Of a stretch of DNA of 64,000 nucleotides, positions 1 through 22,276 are shown piece by piece. Source of the DNA: Rhabdornis inornatus (Eukaryota; Chordata; Aves; Passeriformes; Rhabdornithidae). The DNA lies in the NCBI GenBank assembly GCA_013397075.1, contig VWZS01002820.1, positions 909,118 to 973,117 of the forward strand, given 5' to 3'. How positions within the stretch are numbered: the first letter of the stretch is position 1; every line of letters begins with the position of its first letter. Made by a program: the position numbers and the translations under genes. The notes below the pieces were generated by a model. It was given only the letters and a program-made list of their open reading frames with translations. It did no database searches and was not told the DNA's origin.

Positions 1-59
1 TGGAAAGTCCCCTAAAAATCCTTATGAATCATTTTGGCTGGTAAAGCCCTCCCAGCCCA

Positions 60-300
60 TGGAGTCCAAGCTGTGCCTGATGCCCTCCTTGTCCCCAGCC
101 CAGAGCACTGAGTGCCACCTCCAGCCCTTCCTGGGACACCTCCAGGGATGGGCACTCCAAACCTCCCTGGGCAGCCCCTGCCAAGGCCTGAGCACCCTTT
201 CCATGGAGAAATTCCTCCTGCTGTCCAACCTGAGCCTCCCCTGGCACAGCTTGAGGCCATTTCCCCTTGTCCTGTCCCTGTTCCCTTGGAATAGAGCCTG
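60..300 (-). mobile_element. CR1-type LINE 3' fragment
   Basis: Read on the minus strand this matches the avian CR1 tail (GGAGGAATTTC..CATGG, then GGAGGTGTCC). It is 5' truncated, as is usual. A close relative lies at 63144-63390. Confidence 0.8.
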
Positions 301-767
301 ACCACCCCTCTGGCCAATTATGAGGAATTCTCTTCCATGCTGGAAGAAGAGGAATCCTTTCAGTAGGAAAAGCAGGCTGTCTCCGTTTCCTGGGACAGGA
401 GCAGTCGCTGCTCTGTGTGTGCAGCCGTTCAGCTGTCAGGATCAGAAGAGCTCAGCTTGCAAACACTGCTCTCAGCAACAGCTGCTGCTATTTTTATTGG
501 TTCCACCAGATCAAGTTGGGAAACAGAGAAAATGCAGGACCTTGGGAATGCCCAGCAAGCAGGAGCACTTGGAATTCAGCTCTCAAAGTGCTGCTCTTGA
601 GTCAGTGCTTATTTACTGTGATAGGGAAATAGCCACATTTCAGCAGAGCATAGATTTCTGGCTCCTGTCTATTGGAAGAATTCCATAGGAAGCAAAATTC
701 CCTTAGAAAAACATCTTTGTTGCTGTGGAGGTTCAGAGGGACACACTGGGAAACTCTGATGAGTGGA

Positions 768-985
768 CTCCTCAAAGCCCATCCAATGCCACCCCTGCCA
801 TGGACAGGGACACCTTCCACACCTTGGACATTGCCAGGGTCCAGGAGCAGCCACAGCTTCTCTGGGCACCCTGTGCCAGGGCCGGCCCACCCTCCCAGGG
901 AACAATTCCTTCCCAATATCCCATCTGACCCTGCCCTCTGGCAGTGGGAAGCCATTCCCTGTGTCCTGTCCCTCCATCCCTTGGA
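768..985 (-). mobile_element. CR1-type LINE 3' fragment
   Basis: The minus-strand read contains the CR1 signature CAGGGTGCCCAGAGAAGCTG and GGTGTCCCTG..CATGGCAGG. It lies in a PRKG1 intron. Confidence 0.85.
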
Positions 986-1503
986 AATATCCTGCAATGT
1001 TCAGTCAGGGAAATAAATCCTTCTCTGGGGGCTTGTTCTGCATCCTGGTAAATATTTATAAAAGTTTTCACTTTCCCAAGGTCAGCTGGGATTGGATCAG
1101 CATGGGAATTGCTGGAGTTGCAGACTGTATATAACACACATAGGGATGATTTATAGGGAATACAGACAGGGAAGGAGGAAGGATAAGAGACATAGAGCTC
1201 TTTTTTTCCACTTTTCCATTGAGCTCTGGATTTCATCTCATCAATACCCGTTTTCCCAACCAGCCTGAGAAAGCACCAAGGTGTAAAACTATATTTATTT
1301 CTGTATAAGTGTTAAAAACCAGACAAGAATCAGGCCTGGAGGGCTCTGTGTGTCCTGGAAGCTGCAGAAGTTTAAAACCATAAAGAAACAGAAGGATTTT
1401 GGAGTGGTTCCAACAGGAGAAGCCAGCTGTGATCCTATGAAACATGGACATGGACAAGCCAGAGAGGCTGCATCTCTCCTTTTTCCCTGCCTTTCTTTGC
1501 CCA

Positions 1504-1590
1504 TAGAATTCCAGAGTGGTTTGGGTTGGAAGGGACCTTAAAGCCCATCCCATTCCACCCCTACCATGGGCAGGGACACCTTCCACTGTA
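1504..1590 (-). mobile_element. Short CR1 3' end fragment
   Basis: Only the very 3' end is kept: on the plus strand GAATTCCAGAGTGGTTTGGG, then GTTGGAAGGGACCTTAAAGC and CATGGGCAGGGACACCTTCC. Confidence 0.8.
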
Positions 1591-1908
1591 TTTATATCTG
1601 TATACATTCCATATTTCTATTAGCTGTGCACATATATATGCAGCATATATTTTATGTACTTTTTATATCTCCAAGCAAAATAAAAACATTTTTTATTCAA
1701 TTTTTCTTCCACCTTCTGAGCTCAAACCCAAAGTCTTTGTGGTTCCTGTGGCTCTCTTGGCTGGTTTTCCCATCAGGATTGAAGGACAGGGTGTCCTTAG
1801 CAGCCCCTTCTCATCTTCTCAGGATTAATCCTGTTTGGTGTTTTTAAAATAAAAAAATCCAGGTGACTCCTGCTTTATCCTTTTCAACTTTTGGGATGAG
1901 ATTGGACA

Positions 1909-2086
1909 TGGGGATATTTTAATATTAATTAGCATAAGATTAATACTAAAAACTGTTACTAGTAAGAATAATAGAAGCGACCTTGCGTTTCCCACCTGGG
2001 GGTATTTTTGTATTAATTAACATAAGATTAATACTAAAAATTATTATTGGTAAGAGTAATGGAAGCGACCTGGTGTTTCCCACCTT
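1909..2086. repeat. Tandem duplication, period about 89 bp
   Basis: The blocks starting near 1910 and 1998 share TATTAATTA, CATAAGATTAATACTAAAAA and TTTCCCACCT with scattered differences. They form two adjacent diverged copies. Confidence 0.8.
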
Positions 2087-2385
2087 TATATCATAAAATA
2101 GTCCTCAAAGTCCCATCATCTGGCAGAAAGCAGAGCAAGGAGAGGGCTCAGGCAGGCTGGAAAAGAAGGAAAAGCCTCCAGGGCTCATTTTCCAGGTGCT
2201 CATTTCCTTGGATTCTATACCTGGACAGCTCTGGTGCATCAGCACTTCTAATGCAAATTAATCCCTCTGTGGTTTCAAATTCCCACAAATCCTCTGCCTT
2301 CCAAAGGACTGGGAATGGAAAATGGATCTGAATTCTCTGGTGGCATCAGGTCCAAGCCTGGCCTGAGCTAATTGCAGTTGCCTGT

Positions 2386-2468
2386 TCTATATTTAATAAA
2401 ACAATAATTTAATATATTAATATAAATTATTTTAATGTATTAATACATTTAAGATAATAATAATAATT
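2386..2468. repeat. AT-rich low-complexity run
   Basis: The run is nearly all A and T with ATTAATA-like units. It is intronic in PRKG1. Confidence 0.7.
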
Positions 2469-3829
2469 GCAGCTGCTTTTTTCTGCATTTAATATTTGCA
2501 GCAGTGAGGACATCCTCAAACACCAAATAAACTCCCTGCCTTCTTCCTCCTGGAAATTTCCTTCCCTGGACTTACTTGAAAGTGTAGAAAAGCAAGCAAC
2601 TTCCCCAGGCTCTCCATCCCTGACAAAATAGTAATAAAATTTTTAAAAACAGCCTTTTTCATGAGAGACATAAAAATTAGGTGGTCATAATCCATGGTTT
2701 TAAATAAGGGGACATACTGGGATTTATTCCCAGCACCCTTTGTTCTGTGATATTGGGATTTATTCTCCTGAGTCTCCACCAGGTTGTTTGGTTTATTTTC
2801 ACACTGGTGCCTGGTACAGATTAACATTAGGAAAACAGGAATTTCAAATTAATTTACAGTGCTAAATATGTATTTTTTAATTGTTTGGTGCCCAAATCAA
2901 CCAAGAAATGCTCGATTTTGCTGCTTGGAGCTGCTTTGTTGATTATTTTTGTGTGTGGACAACTTAACATTAAAAAATACAGGCTGAAAGAGAACAGATC
3001 TGATCTGGAGAATCTGATGGGGACTTGCAAAGACTTTGGTGTGAAATAATTTGGGAACGCAGTGGCAGTGCTTGTCCATCACTGCATGGACTGGTTCAGT
3101 GGAAAGCCAAGAAATCTGGATTCCCACCAAAAGAAAGAGGGATAAGTTCTCCACAAGTTTATCCTTAGTTCTCCCAAATTTTAATTATTTAATTAAACCA
3201 CATCCTAACCCTAAACCAAAAGTGCTTTTATCACTTTTATTTGGGCAAAAATGCAGAATTTCTTTGTGCTTTGAGCTGTGGTCAAACCAGGATAAGGAAT
3301 AATGGGGCAGCAGGGATGGGGGAAAATGTTCTGCTTTACTTTTTGGGCATTGTTTTGGTCTTTGTGGTGTGTTTCTCTGAAAATAAAATAGCAAACACAG
3401 ATTTCCAGCAAAGACAATAATTAAGAGGGTGAATCTCAGTGTGAAAAACAGGACAGCAGGAGCTTTGGGAAAACAAAAGTTTTATGTGGGCTTGGAAATT
3501 CTTAGGGCTGTGGAAATGAGAAACCACAAATCTGNTAAAATTTGTTTTACAATAGCTTAATGATGAAAACTTTGGCCACAGATGGATGGCCTCTCATTTT
3601 TTAGACTTTAAATCATTTGTGGCGGTGGTGTTGGAAACCTCTCTGCCAGCTGAAGACCAAGGTGTTGGGATTCATTTCCTTAAGGTCTGGGTGTCCCTTT
3701 GGACTTGAGGCTCCCAGTTGGATTGCTGGGGATGCTGGGGATACCATCCCTCCTGGTGTTTCCCTGATCCCTGAACCACAACAGAGCAAAGCAGGTGGAC
3801 AAGAAACTGTTCAAGTTCAGCGTGTGATG

Positions 3830-3968
3830 CCTTGGAAATGCCTGGGGAAAAATTTGGATAACACTCTCAGGAACATGGTGGGATTATTGAGGTGTCTGTG
3901 CAGGGCCAGGAGTTGGACTGAATCATCCTTGAGGGGCTCTTCCAACTCAGCACATTCCATGGTTCTAC
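3830..3968 (+). mobile_element. CR1-type LINE 3' fragment, diverged
   Basis: The stretch TGCAGGGCCAGGAGTTGGAC followed by TGAATCATCCTTGAGGGGCT and CTTCCAACTCAG matches the CR1 tail of another subfamily in plus orientation. Confidence 0.7.
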
Positions 3969-4845
3969 AAAGGTGCCATGTCTCATATCCACCCACATTC
4001 CTGTCAGCAAAGCAGCACAAAAACAGATCTGACATTAAATAAATTCTGATTGCATGAGTGTTGCCTCCTGATAGTAAAGGCAGGCTGGGTTTCTGACTGG
4101 GCTCAGTGACTGCCAAGCTGCTTCCCTCTGGCAAAAGCCAAATTCCTACAGGGACACCAAAACAGAAGTTGCCACATGGCACCTTGTGCCTGACACAGGG
4201 AAAGCACCTCACTGGAATATTGTGAGCAGCTGCCGGGGGAATTTAGCAGACTTGGAGGCCTGGGAGGTCAACAATGGGGTTCCTTTGAGAGGGTTGGCCA
4301 GGATGGGAAGGGTGGCTGCCTTCCAGCTGGCTTTAGGATAGGGACCTGTCCCTCGGGGAGGCTCAGGGTTCAGAAGTTGCCAGGGTTACCCCGAGAGCAA
4401 GCAAACAACTTCTGTCAGCCTCAGCTTGGGGAACCAGGCTAAAAATAGGGGGCAGATGCTTAAGATGAAAAGCAAAGCTGTGAGCAGGCAGTGCTGCTGG
4501 GAAGCCAGGTCTGCTCATCCTCTACAAGGCATCCTGGCTCTGCAATTCCCAGCCAGAGCCAGCACAGGTGGGGTGAGCTGGAGGAAAGGGGTTTGGGGAA
4601 GATGGATGTTAACTGGCAACATCTGACCCGAGAGCAGCACACACATTCGGCTTTTCCCTAAAAATCATGGTGTTTAGAAATGACGTTTTTAGCAGTAAGC
4701 GAAGTAGTTAGAGATCTGGATCCTGGATGACTGGAGAGGTGGGAGGAATTCCTGGAAGGCAGGCAGGTGGGATTGCTGGCAGGGAGGTGGGATTGCAGGC
4801 GGGCTGTGCCCTGTGTGTAAGCCTGGCCTGTCCTGCCGTGCCCAG

Positions 4846-16876
<12,031 letters not shown>

Positions 16877-18299
16877 TGTTATTTCTCTTACCTGCTTCTG
16901 CCTTGCTGAGGACAGCTTTTCCTGGGATGTGGCTGCCAGCAGAACGGGAAGACCGGAATTGGGGAGGATTCGTGCTCGGGGTCACCATGATGCCTTGATT
17001 GATGCTGCTCCAGTAACTCCAGTGGCATTAGGACTTCTTGCTTAGTGACAATAGTGCTCTCCATGTTTTCTGTTGGATCGTGACCTGGCGTGGGCATGGT
17101 GGTCCTGACACAGAGCCTTTCTCCAGCACAGAACTCCTCCTCTGTCGCCACAGAGATCCTGGCACACTCTTGATTAGCAGAGTGAGAGATCCGTAGAGTA
17201 AGAGGCACTTAATTCCAGCTGCTTTTTCCGTAGGATCAGTAGTAACTTCTGAAGTGCTGCAGCTACTCCAGTGCAGGATTTGGGCTATTCCCACCCTCCA
17301 AGCTCCGCAGGGCAGTGCTGGAGCCCAGGAGGAGCACGGGCAAAGCACTCCCGTCAAAGCAGTGGGGAATGTGTCCTTTTCTTTCCCTAGCAGTATTCCC
17401 GACGAGACTGAATGTTCCCTTTCCTCTTTGTTTTGGAAACATTTTGGCTCAGCCTGGTCAAACAAAAGCACAACTGCTGCAGATGCTGTCAAGGCAGATT
17501 TGGGTTGCTTCCCTCATATGGCAGCACCACCTTTAGGCTTCAGTTCTCCTTTCCCTTGGTACCAATACATGCATGGAAAGAGAAAATCATGGAATTCATC
17601 CATTTTACATCCATGGATCCATTTCACAGTGCTCCAATCACGGTCCTGAGCAAAGCAACAGCAGCCCACCAGTCTGATTAGGTATGAAATTAAGGATAAC
17701 TTTGACCTTTTTAGGCTCAAAGGGAAAAACATGTGATGTCCTTTCAAGGTGCTACATCCATCCCTCACCTGGGAAGAAACCTGTCCTTGAACCATCCTGT
17801 CAGGAATATGTAGCAGAGGGTCCGTTCTCCCTTTTGATGATTCCATGTCTCCATGTCTGCATCTCTTCCGTGTTTGAAGAATCGCATTGAAATAGAAATC
17901 CTGGGCCAGTCTGCTGGCTCTGATGGAACATTGCCAGTAATCCTGATGCCTCTCCAGGCTAAGGAGCTCCACAAGAAAATCAGTGGAATTCAATGGGGAA
18001 CGGATATTGGAAGATCCCTGTCAGGTCTCCAGCGTGCCAGGTCCATGTAATTGTGTTTCACACAGGGATGACCAAATCCCTATAGAAAAAAGAACTAGGG
18101 AAAGCAATATCACCAGGATATGCTTTTCCCTCACTTCTACTGCTTTTCCTTTGCTTGAATTCCCTCCTCTGGTTTATAGGATGCAGCAGAGGAATCTTGT
18201 CCTGGGTGCCCATTTTTGCATATACCCAGGACTAAAAGTTTATCCCATTATCCAACAGGAAGCATCAGCTTTTGGTCTCTCTGAGAGGCCTTGCCCCAA

Positions 18300-18400
18300 A
18301 AAATCACAGAGTCAAGGAATGATGGAATGATTTGTGTTGGAAGGGACCATAAAGGTCCTCTCATTCCAGCCTGTGCTGTGGGTGAGCAGGTGCTGCCTCC
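18300..18400 (-). mobile_element. Short CR1 3' end inside PRKG1 3'UTR
   Basis: AATGATGGAATGATTTGTGT followed by TGGAAGGGACCATAAAGGTC resembles a diverged CR1 end with its terminal octamer repeats. Confidence 0.6.
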
Positions 18401-20577
18401 TGATCTCAGCTGCTGAGAGCTGACTATGGAAAGATCAAGCCTTGCTGATGAGAACTTTTCCCACATATGACATGGCAATGGTCTGTTTGAGCAGTAAAAA
18501 GTTCCTTCCCTGATGCTAAGTCCCAACTCTTTTGCATGTTTTTCATTAAAGGATGTAATCAAAAGGGTATTTTGACAGCGTGGGCTGTGTCTGCTGTTTA
18601 GCATGAGCTGGGTCGTGTGACACCTTTGAAAACAGTCTGTGGCTCTGGAATTCCCTGTGTTTCCAAAGGGTGAGGCCACGCCTCTGGAACAGTCACTTCT
18701 GCTGTTCTTTAACCATTAAAACTTCATTTGCCTTCAAAATCACAGGGAAAAAGCAGCACCTGCTGGCTTTTCCACCTTTCTCCAAGGGATGGATAGCACT
18801 GAGAGCCAAGGCTGAGCACGAGGGCTAAAACATTCACCAGGCATCTTAAACAGGCCTAACAGCCAAATGCTTCCCTCACATCCCCCTGGATTTTCACTCC
18901 ATGGGGACAGCTTTCTGTAGGAGTTTGTCCCAGGATGGTGACACCTGATGCAATTGGCAGGCAAGGAGGAGAAAGCACCACCACAAGGATTTGGGGATCC
19001 ACCTGAAAACGTGACAGGAAGGAGGGACTAGAATGGGCTGAGGACTTGGGTTTCTTTTTCCTGTCCCTTTTTCCCTTGTGCCAGGCATGGGAATTGACAC
19101 CTGCAGCATGCACTGTGCTGAATCTGAGTTTATTTTGATATCGAACACCTCACTTGACTTCCATGGCCTCTCCTGAGCATTAACACTTTGCATATGTATA
19201 TGATAAGCCTTCAGTTATAATAATATATTTAAGTTGCTTTATATGTATCTCTATATATCCACAAGAAGGGATTGCCTCTGTGTTTCCACCTCCTGTCCTT
19301 ATTTCTTTGTCTCCTTTCCTGATCTATGGGACGACAGCGTTTTTAGGGAAGGGGGAATCAGCTCCCGTGTTTCCAGAGGGGGCTTTGATTGATGTTGTAG
19401 CTTCTCCCAGAGCTGCAATGCCCACAGCAAACTCTTCTTCAACAACAGGACCACGAGCAGATATTTCTGTAAATAGGTATTTTCGTGTTGATGTTTTGTG
19501 GGTCACACAGATCTTTCTGTTCTTTTCCAGTTCCATGGCATTATTTCTTCATTTCCTTATTTGTAATGTAATGTTTTTAGGTCGAGGTAGACTTGAATTA
19601 ATGTCATATTTGTCAGTATGATTAAACTTTCTGTCAGCTGTCCTGTTCACCCACCTGTCCCATAGTTCTAGAACGTCACTGGCTATCTGGCATTGTTGCA
19701 AGTGCCTTAAATCCATGGCATCTTATTAAAAAAAAAGAAAAATTTGGTGTTATGCTGCATGACAAAGACAAACACACCTCAAACTGTCGTCCTTTCTTAG
19801 CTTGCTGCGTTTTACAGTTCTTTCTGCTACCGATTTCTAAGCCTTTATTATCTGATCTTGATGAATTACAGAAATGATGACGTCGTTCTCTGATTTCTGT
19901 TCAATGTACCAGAGCTGTGTATCTGTTAATGAGATACAGAGTCATTTCTGTGAAATGTATAAATGTGATGTGCGGGTCAAATTAATCTCTGACATCCTAG
20001 CAGTCTGTAGACAGGTATTCCTGTTTTGCTGAGCTCTGCAGATCCCACCCATCCGTGCTGTCCCACACAGCCCCCCTTGGGAATCTCCCACCTGGGAAAA
20101 ATCCACCCCGCCGGCATTTTCCTGACCTAAAACCCCGGTGCAAAGACGAGGCTCGTTTGCACCACTCAACCAAACAGGATCTGTGCTATTCCTGCCCCAT
20201 TCCCCACATCCATGGGGATGAGCCCTGGAAGCTCCTCCACAGCTCCCCGGCCCTGACACGGAGACTTGGGCGCTTTTTGGGCTTTCTCAGAAAAAGGGGA
20301 AATTCCCATTTGGAGTTGCCTCTCCCCCCGAGTCCCGATTTACGCTGGTTTTTCCCTAGCCCTTTGTTTTATACTCTGATTTTCTCTCCTTCCATGGCAG
20401 AGGTTTTGTTTGTTGGGCAGATGTCGGTCACACCCCGGCCATCAGCCGCTTGCACTCTTTGGATATTGACTGAGGAACTTCGGGTTTTTTTCATGAACTT
20501 CCATGGCTTTTGTTTTGCTCTGTACTCTCCCTGCAGCTGTAATTGCCGAGTGCCTGTTGTATACTTTATAGAGTTGA

Positions 20578-20583
20578 AATAAA
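20578..20583 (+). promoter_or_regulatory. PRKG1: Poly(A) signal AATAAA, probable PRKG1 mRNA 3' end
   Basis: A canonical hexamer is followed within about 25 bases by GT-rich sequence (CTGTCAGTGGGTTTCT), the usual downstream element. It is the last good signal before the next plus-strand gene. Cleavage would be near 20600. Confidence 0.7.
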
Positions 20584-20689
20584 AATAATTACTTTTGAAC
20601 GGCTGTCAGTGGGTTTCTACCAGAGCAGGAGCCAAGTTTGGGAGAGATCTTCTGGATGGTGGTGAAATGTGGGGTTACAGGGGTTCTGC

Positions 20690-20871
20690 TCCAGGAACTG
20701 GTTGCCCAGAGAAGCTGTGGCTGCCCCTGGATCCCTGGAAGTGTCCAAGGCCAGGCTGGACAGCGCTTGGGGCACTCTGGGATAGTGGAAGGTGTCCCTG
20801 CCCGTGGCAGGGATGGCACTTGATGGGCTTTATAAGGTCCCTTCCAACTCAAAATCATTCTATGATTTGGT
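20690..20871 (+). mobile_element. CR1-type LINE 3' fragment between PRKG1 and DKK1
   Basis: GGTTGCCCAGAGAAGCTGTG through GTGTCCCTGCCCGTGGCAGG to AAATCATTCTATGATTTGG shows the complete 3' end in plus orientation, starting 90 bases past the PRKG1 poly(A) site. Confidence 0.87.
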
Positions 20872-21458
20872 GATGACACAGAGGTGAGCAAAAGCTGGGG
20901 GAAAGGAGCAACAAAACATCGTCTCGGGAGGGAAATAAATGTGATAGCAGCCCAAGGAGGAGCTGGGAATCGTCACGAAACGTTTTGTGGGATGCAGCAA
21001 TCGCAGGTCGATGTTAATAATGCAATAAAAACCGCGGGGTGACGTGGCCTCACCTGAAACTGCCAGGGGAACACCGAGATTTCGGGGCGAGGCGTGGCGC
21101 TCATTATTCCAGGCTAAAAATAGGGAAGCCAGGAGGGGTGGCCGGGCTGTGCCGGGGATGTCGCCCGGCCGTGACTCAGCCGCTGCTGCCGGCACCTGCC
21201 CGCCGTGCTCCCGAAACCTTCCCAGGCAATTATTAGCCCGGCTTGAGCCATTCGGGGCTGGAACCGCTGATAGTGGATACCGGGACAGCGATACCGGGAG
21301 AGGGGGACGTTAATGGCAGGAATTGCGGCGTCCGGAATCCCCCACCCCGGGGATTTTGGGGGCGCTGGGGCGCTGTTCCGCCTCTTCGTATTCTCATTTA
21401 AGAGAAGCTGGGAGAAGAAATAAACGAGAGCACGGGGCCGCCGTCGGGGAAAAAGCGG

Positions 21459-21495
21459 GTTAATTAACGGGGGTTAATTAACGAGAGTTAATTAC
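21459..21495 (+). promoter_or_regulatory. Three phased GTTAATTAAC-like sites upstream of DKK1
   Basis: GTTAATTAAC occurs at 21459-21468 and 21473-21482, and a shortened GTTAATTAC at 21487-21495, each 14 bases apart. The palindrome resembles homeodomain and HNF1-half-site motifs. It lies about 0.55 kb before the inferred DKK1 start. The function is unknown. Confidence 0.45.
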
Positions 21496-21574
21496 AGGAC
21501 CAGGGAGGGGGCGCGACGGCGTGGCGGGGCCGCCAGGGGGCGCCCTGGGGCCGCGCTGCCCCGACGGGGGGATA

Positions 21575-21670
21575 TGGGGGGAATGGAGGAAACGGGGGGA
21601 GAATGGAGGGAATGGAGGGAATGAGGGGAATAGGGGGGAATGGAGGGGAATNGAGGGAATAGAAAGGGAG
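21575..21670. repeat. G/A-rich GGAATGGAGG-type low-complexity repeat
   Basis: Degenerate tandem units of about 9-11 bases such as GGGAATGGAG fill this stretch, with one ambiguous base at 21652. The many G runs could support quadruplex structure, which is inference. Confidence 0.75.
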
Positions 21671-21710
21671 TTTGGGGACGGGGGGATTTGGAAAGGAATG
21701 GGGGGGGACG

Positions 21711-21735
21711 CCTTTGATCTCCCTGCATCAAAGGG
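21711..21735 (+). promoter_or_regulatory. DKK1: Inverted pair of TCF/LEF sites in DKK1 promoter
   Basis: CCTTTGATCT at 21711-21720 and GCATCAAAGGG at 21725-21735 are two close matches to the TCF/LEF consensus facing each other, about 300 bases before the inferred start site. A weaker CTTTGAA lies at 21926-21932. DKK1 is an established direct beta-catenin/TCF target, so the placement makes sense. Binding itself is inferred. Confidence 0.65.
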
Positions 21736-21855
21736 CTCGGAGCTCCCCCCCACCGGCGCTGCCCCCCCGCCCCGGCTGGGGTCAGGGGAGTAGGGAGAGG
21801 ACACCGAGAGTCCCGTCGTGTGTCCCCCCCGTGTCCCCGCACAGCGCCCGGCGCG

Positions 21856-21884
21856 NNNNNNNNNNNNNNNNNNNNNNNNNNNNN
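21856..21884. other. Sequence gap (29 N) in DKK1 promoter
   Basis: A run of N interrupts GC-rich sequence about 105 bases before the TATA box. The real length is unknown, so distances across it are uncertain. Confidence 0.99.
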
Positions 21885-21988
21885 GGCGGTTTTGGGGGCT
21901 CACGGGCACAGCCCCCCCGGGAACGCTTTGAAATCCCAGCCGGCGGGCCCCCCGCCCCGAGGGGGCGGGCAGGAGGCAGCCCCGGGGG

Positions 21989-21996
21989 TATAAAGG
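21989..21996 (+). promoter_or_regulatory. DKK1: DKK1 TATA box
   Basis: TATAAAGG sits 96 bases before the ATG in very GC-rich sequence. A transcription start near 22015-22022 follows from the usual 25-30 base spacing, giving a 5'UTR of roughly 65 bases. A GC box (GGGGGCGGGC) is at 21961-21970. Confidence 0.85.
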
Positions 21997-22084
21997 CGGC
22001 GGAGGAGCGCAGGAGCCGCTGCTCGCGGCTCGGTGCTGCTGCTCGGGGACCCAGCGGGCACGGGAGGGCACGGGAGGCACCAGG

Positions 22085-22276
22085 ATGCGGGGGCTGGTGG
22101 CGCTGCTGGCGGCGCTGAGCTGCGCGGCCCCGGCGGGGCGGGCGGCGGCTCCCGGGGGTGCCCTCAGCTCCAACGCCATCAAGGGACCCCCCCCGGGGGG
22201 GGCGGCCGAGGCCAGCGCCGCCCCCGCACCCCCTTTCGACGGCAGCAACAAGGCCCCGCCAGCCGCCACCCGGCAG
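22085..22276 (+). CDS. DKK1: DKK1 exon 1: signal peptide and NXI motif
   Basis: The exon runs from the ATG to donor CAG/GTAGGA in phase 0 and encodes residues 1-64. After the signal peptide, ALSSNAIKGPP matches the conserved N-terminal motif that contacts LRP6. The rest is low-complexity Ala/Pro/Gly, probably a flexible segment. Confidence 0.95.

Larger units (their letters stand above)
1..4845 (+). other. PRKG1: PRKG1 intron, 3' part
   Basis: The sequence lies before the exon that starts at the ATP-binding lysine, so it is intron of PRKG1 whose 5' end is outside the window. It holds CR1 tails (60-300, 768-985, 1504-1590, 3830-3968), a tandem duplication (1909-2086) and an AT-rich run (2386-2468). 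One ambiguous base is at 3535. From 2090 to 3830 and from 3970 to 4845 I see unique AT-rich or mixed sequence with no gene, apart from a MEF2-type motif at 4439. Confidence 0.85.
16877..20600 (+). other. PRKG1: PRKG1 3' untranslated region (inferred extent)
   Basis: The stretch after the stop has no supported open frame and carries features usual in a long 3'UTR: AT-rich segments near 19200-19260 and 19680-19960, a UGUAAAUA Pumilio-type element at 19468-19475, and possible internal poly(A) signals ATTAAA at 18715 and 19621. A short minus-strand CR1 tail sits inside at about 18300-18400. The end is placed just after the AATAAA at 20578. The extent is inferred from the signal and from long 3'UTRs known for PRKG1, not from transcripts. 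Confidence 0.7.
20601..21988 (+). other. Intergenic segment between PRKG1 and DKK1, with DKK1 upstream region
   Basis: Only about 1.4 kb separates the PRKG1 poly(A) signal from the DKK1 TATA box. It starts with a plus-strand CR1 tail (20690-20871). The part from 20938 onward contains TGACGTGG at about 21040 (CRE-like), CTAAAAATAG at 21114-21123 (MEF2-type), TGACTCAGC at 21172-21180 (AP-1/MARE-like), and a G-rich GGAATGGAGG repeat at 21575-21670. The motifs are seen; any binding is inferred. Confidence 0.6.
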
